From assembly GCA_947467605.1 (NCBI GenBank), contig CANIII010000030.1:1-46676 (forward strand): 46,676 nucleotides of DNA. The letters run 5' to 3'. The DNA comes from Acidobacteriota bacterium. Its GTDB lineage: Bacteria; Acidobacteriota; Vicinamibacteria; Vicinamibacterales; SCN-69-37. Below, piece after piece: positions 35,626 through 41,777 of the stretch (positions are counted from its first letter, which is position 1; the number at the start of each line of letters is the position of its first letter). The notes under the pieces were generated by a model. That model was not told the DNA's origin. It was given only the letters and a program-made list of their open reading frames with translations, and did not search any database. A program made the translations under genes and the position numbers.

Positions 35626-36545
35626 GCGGCCTCCTCGGCCGGTGCGGTGGCCCGCTGTTTCGGCTTGCGTTCGCGGTTCATCTGCCAGAGCAGCAGTCGG
35701 GAGCCCACGTTCACGATGAGGGTGATGGCAAAGAGCACGAGGCCAATCTCGACGAGCGCATCGAGGTGAAGTTCATCGGCCGCTTCGCTGAACTCGTTTG
35801 CGATGACCGCGGCCATCGTGTATTGCGGCGCGAACAGGGACCACTTCACCTGCGGATTGTTCCCAATGACCATGGTCACGGCCATCGTCTCGCCGAGGGC
35901 ACGGCCAAAGCCGAGCATCACGGCGCCGAAGATGCCGGTACGGGCGTAGTGCAGGGCCACGCGCGTGGCTTCCCACCGTGTGGCGCCCAGCGCGTAGGCG
36001 GCCTCGCGCTGTGTGGCCGGGACCGACTTCAGCACCTCACGCGCGATCGATGAGGTGTAAGGAATGATCATGATCGCGAGGACGAGCGCAGCCGACAGCA
36101 TGCTCACGCCAACGGGTGGACCGCTGAACATCGGCATCGCGCGGATCCAGTCCGGCAGCGCGACCTGAAATTCACGCACCGCCGGCACGAGGACGAAGAT
36201 GCCCCAGAGGCCGTAGACAATTGAGGGGATCGCGGCCAGCAGCTCGGTGACAAACACGAGGGGCGCGCGCAAGGACGCCGGACACCAGTCCGACAGGAAC
36301 ACGGCGATGCCGATGGCAATCGGCGTCGAGATCAGGATCGCCAGAATCGCCGAGTAGAGCGTGCCCCAGATGAACGGGCGCGCGCCAAACTCGCCGGAGA
36401 CCGGATCCCAGATCGACGTCTGCCAGAACTGCCAGCCAAACTTATGAATCGCCAGCGCCGCCTGGTCCCAAAGGGTCCAGGCGATGCCGGCGACGATAAA
36501 CACGATGACCGACGCGATCGCGCCGGTCGTCAGACGGAACTTCAC
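35622..36545 (-). CDS. pstC: Phosphate ABC transporter permease PstC
   Basis: A 307-residue permease, partner of PstA. Family segments are WGTLYSAILAILISTPIAIGIA, LLAAIPSIVYGLWGIFVL near 110, and the ABC contact loop VPATQREAAYALGATRWEA near 195. A C-terminal segment LVLFAITLIVNVGSRLLLWQM is the last membrane helix. The start is a GTG at 36545 that overlaps the pstS stop (GTGA), giving coupled translation. Its C-terminus overlaps the pstA start. Confidence 0.96.
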   Translation of the reverse strand: MKFRLTTGAIASVIVFIVAGIAWTLWDQAALAIHKFGWQFWQTSIWDPVSGEFGARPFIWGTLYSAILAILISTPIAIGIAVFLSDWCPASLRAPLVFVTELLAAIPSIVYGLWGIFVLVPAVREFQVALPDWIRAMPMFSGPPVGVSMLSAALVLAIMIIPYTSSIAREVLKSVPATQREAAYALGATRWEATRVALHYARTGIFGAVMLGFGRALGETMAVTMVIGNNPQVKWSLFAPQYTMAAVIANEFSEAADELHLDALVEIGLVLFAITLIVNVGSRLLLWQMNRERKPKQRATAPAEEAA

Positions 36546-37570
36546 TGCGTCTTGATCTTCTTCAGCGCGTCCTGCTCCATCTTCACGACGGCGGCAGGCA
36601 GCGGCGCGTAGCCGAGGTCCTTGGCGAACTTCTGACCGTCAGTCAACATCCAGGTCATGAAGTCCATGAACGTCTTCGAGGTTGCCTTGTCCTTCGGGTT
36701 CTCATACAGGAGCAGCCACGTGAACGAGGAGATCGGATACACGCCTTTACCTTCGGCGTTGACGATCGACACACGGAAGTCCGCCGGCATCTTGGCTGAA
36801 CCTTCCGCCGCCGCTGCCGTCACCGACTCGATCGTCGCACTGATGAACTCACCCGCGGCGTTCTGCACCGAGCCGTAGGAGATCTTGTTCTGCAGTGCGT
36901 AGACGAGCTCAACGTAGCCGATCGCGCCCGGCGTCTGCTTCACGATCGCCGACACGCCGTCGTTCTTGTTGCCGCCGAGGCCCACCGGCCAGTTGACCGA
37001 CTGCGCCACGCCCACCTTCTTTTTCCACTCCGGCGACACCTTGCCGAGGTAATCCATGAAGATGTAGGTCGTGCCGCTGCCGTCCGAACGGTGCGCCACC
37101 GTGATGTCCAGATTCGGCAGCGTGACGCCCGGGTTGACCTTGGCAATCGCCGCGTCGTTCCACTTGACGATCTTGCCGAGGAAGATGTCCGCGAGCAATG
37201 TGCCCGTGAACTTCAGATCGTTCACGCCAGTCACGTTGAACACCGGGACGACGGCGCCGAGCACCGTCGGGAAGTGCAGGATCTTGCCCGGTGCCGCGAG
37301 CAGCTGATCGTTAGTCATCGGGCCGTCCGTGGCACCGAAGAACACGGTGCCAGCGGTGATCTGACGAATGCCCGCGCCGGAACCGAGTGCCTGGTAGTTG
37401 ACCTCCACGTTCGGGTGCAGCTTGTTGTACTCGCTGAACCACTTGGAGTATATCGGGGCCGGGAAGGTCGCGCCTGCGCCCGTGATCTGAACCTTCTGTG
37501 CGGCCACCGTGGCGCCGAGCGCCAAGACGCCTGCGGCCACTGCCATCTGCCAACGTTTCATGCTTTTCAT
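36542..37570 (-). CDS. pstS: Phosphate-binding periplasmic protein PstS
   Basis: A 342-residue solute-binding protein. The signal peptide MKSMKRWQMAVAAGVLALGATVA is followed by KVQITGAGATFPAPIYSKW, the typical PstS start. Phosphate-contact segments are visible: ALGSGAGIRQI, GATDGPM near 80, VAHRSDGSGTTYIF near 160 and NDGVSAIVKQTPGAIGYVEL near 205. It delivers inorganic phosphate to PstCA. AGGAGA lies upstream of the ATG with good spacing. It follows the porin gene across a strong intercistronic hairpin and begins the overlapping pstS-pstC-pstA-phoR group. Confidence 0.97.
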   Translation of the reverse strand: MKSMKRWQMAVAAGVLALGATVAAQKVQITGAGATFPAPIYSKWFSEYNKLHPNVEVNYQALGSGAGIRQITAGTVFFGATDGPMTNDQLLAAPGKILHFPTVLGAVVPVFNVTGVNDLKFTGTLLADIFLGKIVKWNDAAIAKVNPGVTLPNLDITVAHRSDGSGTTYIFMDYLGKVSPEWKKKVGVAQSVNWPVGLGGNKNDGVSAIVKQTPGAIGYVELVYALQNKISYGSVQNAAGEFISATIESVTAAAAEGSAKMPADFRVSIVNAEGKGVYPISSFTWLLLYENPKDKATSKTFMDFMTWMLTDGQKFAKDLGYAPLPAAVVKMEQDALKKIKTQ

Positions 37571-37605
37571 CTCTATCTCCTGAGCTCTATGAAGTGTCTG
37601 TGGAG

Positions 37606-37627
37606 CCCCGGGCCTTCAGGCCCGGGG
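37606..37627 (-). other. Intercistronic hairpin between porin and pstS genes
   Basis: CCCCGGGCC (37606-37614) pairs perfectly with GGCCCGGGG (37619-37627) over a 4-base loop. There is no T-run on the minus strand, and a good SD for pstS follows, so it is more likely an mRNA-processing or stabilising element, or a partial terminator that sets unequal porin and PstS output. The sequence resembles the hairpin at 41733-41754. Confidence 0.6.
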
Positions 37628-37635
37628 AATCTCCG

Positions 37636-38763
37636 TTAGAAGTTGATCAAGCCATGCAACGTAATGCGCTGCTGCTTGGCTGGAATGGTGCCGGTGTAGT
37701 TCTTGAAGGCCACCTGCTCGAAGTCGAGCAGGAGCGCCGCCGTCGAGTTGCCGCCAGGATGCGGGAACCAGTACGCCAGACCCGCAATCGTGCGGTTCTG
37801 GCGAGCGTCCGGCGCCGTGACCTTGTTCGTGCGGAACGAGTCGTAACGCACGAGCGCTTCGAAGCCGTTGCCCTTTTCCTTGAAGAACGGCGTCACGAAG
37901 AATGACCAGCCGTCCTGCTCCACCGCCGTCGTCGTCGGCAGCGTCTGGTTCTTGAGCTTGAGGTAGTCGAAGCCCGCGTTCAGACGCGAGTGCTCGTAGA
38001 ACGCTGACGCCACGTAACGGTTGCGGTCCGCATCCTTCACCGTGTGATCCTGAATCGTGAAGCCTGTGAAGCGCAGGCCCTTGACGAGGAAGCTGCCACC
38101 CGGGAACGGACGGAACGTGGCGCGCGCCATCAGCGCCTTCTGATCGTTCACTTCCGGCTTCGAGTAGCCCTCGCCGTTGTAGTAGCCCACGTGAATGTCG
38201 CCGTAGTTGCTCGGCAGATTCGTGTGGAACGTGATGCCGGCGTCAGACGACGCGAGGAGGCCGTCGCGCTCAACGAACACGGTACCCTGGAAGCGATAGC
38301 GGTAGACGCTTTCCTGCGCGTCAATGTACGGAGTCTGCTGAATGCCGACGCGCACGAACGTCTGTTTCCAGTCGCCCGTCCACTCGTCCATATTGAACTG
38401 CGCGTAGCCGTACTTCATGCGGAACACGTAGCTGCCCGAGAGGCTGGGCGTGGCGTTGGTCTCGCGCGAGACGTCCGGCGTGATGCGGAACGCCACGTTG
38501 TGCGAAATGTTGCCCGTGATGTTGATGTAGGTGCGCGGCACGTTGAACGCGCTCGACGAAATCGAATTGCCGGCCGCATCCGTGGCCTTCGGCGTCTTGG
38601 TGAAGGTGTAGTCGTAGAAAATGACCGCGCCGACTTTGGTCGCCTGCGTGTCGTCCGGCGGTGTGTAGCCCGCCGCCGCCGTCACCTGCGCATGCGCGAG
38701 TGCCGGAAGTGCCAGTAGAACCATTGCCATCAGTGCCCGTTGCATCGTTCGAATCACACTCAT
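37636..38763 (-). CDS. OprO/OprP-like phosphate-selective porin
   Basis: A 375-residue outer-membrane porin. The ATG at 38763 is preferred, with GAGG just upstream; a further ATG at 38745 is possible. The signal peptide includes MQRALMAMVLLALPALAHA. The mature chain is a beta-barrel with many alternating aromatic strands (AFRITPDVSRE, YVFRMKYGYAQFNM, VRVGIQQTPYIDAQESVYRY) and ends ITLHGLINF with a C-terminal Phe. The layout resembles the phosphate-selective porin O/P family, and the position directly before pstS supports phosphate entry through the outer membrane. Selectivity cannot be proven from sequence. It is the first gene of the minus-strand operon and is divergent from pstB. Confidence 0.8.
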   Translation of the reverse strand: MSVIRTMQRALMAMVLLALPALAHAQVTAAAGYTPPDDTQATKVGAVIFYDYTFTKTPKATDAAGNSISSSAFNVPRTYINITGNISHNVAFRITPDVSRETNATPSLSGSYVFRMKYGYAQFNMDEWTGDWKQTFVRVGIQQTPYIDAQESVYRYRFQGTVFVERDGLLASSDAGITFHTNLPSNYGDIHVGYYNGEGYSKPEVNDQKALMARATFRPFPGGSFLVKGLRFTGFTIQDHTVKDADRNRYVASAFYEHSRLNAGFDYLKLKNQTLPTTTAVEQDGWSFFVTPFFKEKGNGFEALVRYDSFRTNKVTAPDARQNRTIAGLAYWFPHPGGNSTAALLLDFEQVAFKNYTGTIPAKQQRITLHGLINF

Positions 38764-38842
38764 GTCCTCTAGTTGTTGCTTCAGCCGCATTCGCAGACAG
38801 GCTCAGCGTAGGGAATGTGTGTTTCGGGCAGGCATCGTACGT

Positions 38843-38860
38843 GTTACACGAACGTTAAAT
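38843..38860 (+). promoter_or_regulatory. PHO-box-like pair A between porin and pstB
   Basis: GTTACAC (38843-38849) and GTTAAAT (38854-38860) are direct repeats with an 11-bp period on the plus strand. The site lies in the 185-bp divergent region between the porin and pstB, so it could serve either operon. It fits PhoB-type geometry and shares the GTTACA core with the other candidate sites here. Confidence 0.55.
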
Positions 38861-38883
38861 ATCCCGGCGCCACGCCGCCTCCC

Positions 38884-38901
38884 GTTACACCGAATTTACA
38901 T
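38884..38901 (+). promoter_or_regulatory. PHO-box-like pair B between porin and pstB
   Basis: GTTACAC (38884-38890) and TTTACAT (38895-38901) are direct repeats with an 11-bp period, 48 bp before the pstB GTG. Together with pair A it gives two PhoB-type sites in one divergent control region. Confidence 0.55.
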
Positions 38902-38948
38902 AAGCGAAACGGGCGGGAAACCACTGACGCATAGAGTCACTCTCGACT

Positions 38949-39698
38949 GTGAAGATCACTGTTGAGCACCTGAATTTCTACTACGGCGCCAAGAAGGCCC
39001 TGACCGACATCTCGATTGAGATGAAAGCCAACGAAGTGACCGCATTTATCGGTCCTTCCGGCTGCGGCAAGAGCACCTTTCTCCGTACCCTGAACCGCAT
39101 GAACGACATCATCCCCGGCGCGCGCGTCGAGGGCAGCGTCAAGATTGACGGCGCAGACCTCTACGCGTCCGGCACCGACGCGGTGTTACTGCGGCGCAAG
39201 GTCGGCATGGTGTTTCAGAAATCCAACCCCTTCCCCAAGTCGATCTTCGAGAACGTCGCCTATGGCCTGCGCATCAACGGCATGGCTAAAGGTCGCGAAC
39301 TCGCAGAGCAAGTCGAGGCCAGCCTGAAAGCCGCGGCGCTGTGGGAAGAAGTGAAGGATCGCCTGCACGATCCGGCGATGGCGCTGTCCGGCGGGCAGCA
39401 ACAACGGCTGTGCATCGCGCGCGCGCTGGCCGTGCGGCCGGAAGTGCTGCTGATGGACGAACCCGCCTCGGCACTCGATCCGATCGCCACACAACGCATC
39501 GAAGAACTGATCTACGTCCTCAAGAAGGACTACACGATCGTGATCGTCACGCATAACATGCAGCAGGCCGCGCGCGTCTCGGACGCGACTGCGTTCTTCT
39601 GGATGGGCAAGCTGATCGAGTTCGGGCCGACGCCCTCCATGTTCACCGGTCCTCGCGAGAAACTCACCGAGGACTACATCACCGGCCGGTTCGGCTAA
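38949..39698 (+). CDS. pstB: Phosphate ABC transporter ATPase PstB
   Basis: A 249-residue ABC ATPase. Walker [10 protein letters not shown] at residues 35-43, Q-loop near [12 protein letters not shown], signature LSGGQQQR at 146-153, Walker B LLMDEP at 167-172, and the [17 protein letters not shown] switch region ([13 protein letters not shown]). The N-terminus [21 protein letters not shown] is typical PstB. The start is a GTG at 38949. It energises PstCA, encoded on the other strand, so the pst genes are split into two divergent operons here. phoU follows after 13 bp. Confidence 0.97.
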   Translation: MKITVEHLNFYYGAKKALTDISIEMKANEVTAFIGPSGCGKSTFLRTLNRMNDIIPGARVEGSVKIDGADLYASGTDAVLLRRKVGMVFQKSNPFPKSIFENVAYGLRINGMAKGRELAEQVEASLKAAALWEEVKDRLHDPAMALSGGQQQRLCIARALAVRPEVLLMDEPASALDPIATQRIEELIYVLKKDYTIVIVTHNMQQAARVSDATAFFWMGKLIEFGPTPSMFTGPREKLTEDYITGRFG

Positions 39699-39711
39699 GC
39701 GAGACTTCACG

Positions 39712-40395
39712 ATGACAACGGAACAGAACGTTCGGCACTTCCAGGACGAACTCGAACAGCTCAAAGCCCGGTTGCTCGCGATGGGCGGTCTCGCCGAGGA
39801 CCGCGTGCGCACGGCGATGCGCGGTCTCACCGAAGGCGATCAGGCCGCGCTCGACCGCGTGATCACGGGTGACGACGCGATCAATCAGCTGCACGTGGAG
39901 ATCGACGACCGCTGCGTGAAGTTGCTGGCGCTCCATCAGCCGATGGCCATCGATCTGCGCGCGATTGTCTCGGCCGTGAAGATCAACAATGACCTGGAAC
40001 GGGTTGGCGACCTGGCCGTGAATATCGCGGAAGCGGCGGCCCGCTACATGACGCACGTGCCCGTGAAGCCGCTGATCGACATCCCACGCATGGCCGTGAT
40101 CGCCCAGGAGATGCTGCGCGACGCACTCGATGCCTACGTGCGGCGTGATCTGTCGATGGCGGGCAACGTGTTGAACCGCGATGACGAAGTCGACGCGCTG
40201 AAGACGCTCGTCTTCAAGGAACTGCTCGGATATATGCAGCGCGACAAGACGACGGTCGCCGCGTCACTCGACCTGATTCTGATTTCGCGCCATCTCGAGC
40301 GCATCGGCGATCACGCCACCAACGTCGCGGAAGACGTGATCTTCATGGTCTCTGCGCGCGACGTGCGCCACCAGGTCGAAGAGTCGAAGTTCTAA
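39712..40395 (+). CDS. phoU: Phosphate signalling protein PhoU
   Basis: A 227-residue helical protein with the two PhoU repeats. Each has the metal-contact E/D-rich pattern: AIVSAVKINNDLERVGDLAVNIAE near 85-108 and ASLDLILISRHLERIGDHATNVAEDV near 183-208. PhoU links Pst to PhoR and keeps the kinase off when phosphate is plentiful. It is read with pstB and ends 4 bp from the convergent TlpA-like gene. Confidence 0.97.
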   Translation: MTTEQNVRHFQDELEQLKARLLAMGGLAEDRVRTAMRGLTEGDQAALDRVITGDDAINQLHVEIDDRCVKLLALHQPMAIDLRAIVSAVKINNDLERVGDLAVNIAEAAARYMTHVPVKPLIDIPRMAVIAQEMLRDALDAYVRRDLSMAGNVLNRDDEVDALKTLVFKELLGYMQRDKTTVAASLDLILISRHLERIGDHATNVAEDVIFMVSARDVRHQVEESKF

Positions 40396-40399
40396 GCGC

Positions 40400-41242
40400 T
40401 TATTTCTTCTTCTTCACGTCTTCGACGATCTTCTTGGCGAGCGGCAGGCTCGTCTCGCACGTCGGGTCGTCAATGCGGCAACCCGCGACGGTCTGTTTGC
40501 ACCCGCACGTGCACGACTCTTCATTCATGCGCTTCAGGGCGGTCGTCTTTTGCTCAGCCGTCATCCCGGCGAAGTCGATGCCGGGAATGGACGTGGCATA
40601 GGCCGAGTTCGCCTTCAGCACCTGCCCCGTGTCTTCGACGACGGAGATTTCGGCGTTGGTGGGCAGTTTGGCGAGCGCGCGCACTTCCTGCTCGGTCACC
40701 TCTGCGCGCAACGTGCCGAGGTGGCGCTGCACCATCTTGCCATCGGTGTTGAGCACGAACGTGGACGGGATCGAGGAGACGCCGCCGAAGAGTTTCTCGA
40801 TCTTCTCGTCGACAATCGCCACCGCGTAGTTCATCTGGTGGTCGGTGACGAACTTCTTCACGTCTGCGGCCGCGTTCTTGCCTTCATCGACCGACATGCC
40901 GATGATCACGAGCTGGTCTTTGTACTTGTTCTGCAGGTTGATCAGATCAGGGATCTCGGCGCGGCACGGGCCGCACCATGTGGCCCAGAAGTTGAGCAGG
41001 ACCACTTTCCCTTTCCACGCGCTCTGATCGATCGTCTTGCCGTCGAGGTCGGTGAGCGAAAACACGGGCAGGGGCAGCGGCTTGTCAGACAGCACGACCT
41101 TCACGCCCGCGCCCGGCACCGGGCCTTGCGTCAGCGCCGCCGTGGCCGGCGACACGGCCGGCTTCGGGGCTGGACTCTCCGCCGAAGTGTTCGAACACGC
41201 CGTCGCCGCCAGAAGAATTCCCGCCAAAGCCAGAACGCGCAT
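40400..41242 (-). CDS. TlpA-like thioredoxin-fold lipoprotein with Cys-rich C-terminus
   Basis: A 280-residue protein. A lipoprotein signal ends in LLAATAC (lipid Cys16). After a Pro/Ala-rich linker the thioredoxin fold starts at LPVFSLTDLDGKTI, with the active site WATWCGPC (CGPC at 90-93) and the cis-Pro loop SSIPSTF. This is the TlpA/ResA type, which reduces periplasmic disulfides, for example in apocytochrome c. A C-terminal extension of about 70 residues carries five cysteines at 244, 246, 248, 255 and 262 (CTCGC, then GC and TC), followed by a Lys-rich tail. Those could bind a metal; the role is unknown. It is convergent with phoU. Confidence 0.85.
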   Translation of the reverse strand: MRVLALAGILLAATACSNTSAESPAPKPAVSPATAALTQGPVPGAGVKVVLSDKPLPLPVFSLTDLDGKTIDQSAWKGKVVLLNFWATWCGPCRAEIPDLINLQNKYKDQLVIIGMSVDEGKNAAADVKKFVTDHQMNYAVAIVDEKIEKLFGGVSSIPSTFVLNTDGKMVQRHLGTLRAEVTEQEVRALAKLPTNAEISVVEDTGQVLKANSAYATSIPGIDFAGMTAEQKTTALKRMNEESCTCGCKQTVAGCRIDDPTCETSLPLAKKIVEDVKKKK

Positions 41243-41255
41243 GGTGCGATTTTAA

Positions 41256-41307
41256 GGGGGTCAGAGCCCTTTTCCACAGATATCCACAGAAAGGGGGCCT
41301 GACCCCC
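41256..41307. repeat. Palindromic repeat of the GGGGTCAG...CTGACCCC family (copy 1)
   Basis: A 52-bp element bounded by GGGGGTCAG (41256-41264) and CTGACCCCC (41299-41307). Inside are GCCCTTTTCCACAGAT and a second CCACAGA. The same GGGGGTCAGAGCC...TTTTCCACAGAT block occurs at both ends of the element at 46423-46550. It lies directly upstream of, and in open frame with, the truncated sigma-factor gene. Confidence 0.75.
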
Positions 41308-41358
41308 TCAGATCTCACGCGCCAGGATGCCGAGGCCCTGGCCGCCTCGCTCAACCGA

Positions 41359-41679
41359 ATGCCCAAGCCGCGCCTGGTTACCGACGAAGGACTTGAGGAC
41401 CGGCTGGCCCAACCGTTTGTCGACCCCGTCGCGGAACAACAGCGACAGGTGGCCGAGCGGCGCATCCGCGCCTCGCTCACCTCGGCCTTGCGGCGATTGT
41501 CTGATGAAGATCGGGAGCTTGTCTCCGCACGATACGCCAGCGCGGAAACAGTGCAGTCCCTGTCGAAGAGCCGATCCGCCGATCCCAAAACGATGTATCG
41601 GCGACTCCAGCAGGTGCTCGAACAATTGCGCCGACACCTGCGGGCTGACGGGATCAACGCTCTCGAAGCGAGCTGGTAG
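41359..41679 (+). pseudogene. Truncated sigma-70-like protein (region 4 only)
   Basis: A 106-residue frame whose residues 35-100 resemble sigma region 4: RIRASLTSALRRLSDEDRELV, then KTMYRRLQQVLEQLRRHL as the recognition helix region and the ADGI end seen in Acidobacteriota-type sigma factors. Region 2, which binds core polymerase and melts DNA, is missing. The frame stays open upstream through the repeat at 41256-41307, with no good start before the ATG at 41359, so the 5' part was probably lost where the repeat lies. It may be a remnant or a short protein that still binds -35 sequences. A 41-codon frame after it (41684) looks like another cut remnant. Confidence 0.55.
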
Positions 41680-41726
41680 CCGCATGGTCTCTGAAGAGAC
41701 GGACACAGAAACTGAATTCCACAAAC

Positions 41727-41754
41727 AAAAAACCCCGGACCTGAAGGTCCGGGG
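41727..41754 (-). terminator. Rho-independent terminator of the S9 peptidase gene
   Basis: On the minus strand a perfect 9-bp stem (41754-41746 with 41741-41733, CCCCGGACC/GGTCCGGGG) with a 4-base loop is followed by TTTTTT (41732-41727). It lies 24 bp after the peptidase stop, a textbook terminator. The flank GGCTACGTCTGCAAAA matches the repeat after ahcY. Confidence 0.88.
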
Positions 41755-41777
41755 CTCCGGCTACGTCTGCAAAATGA

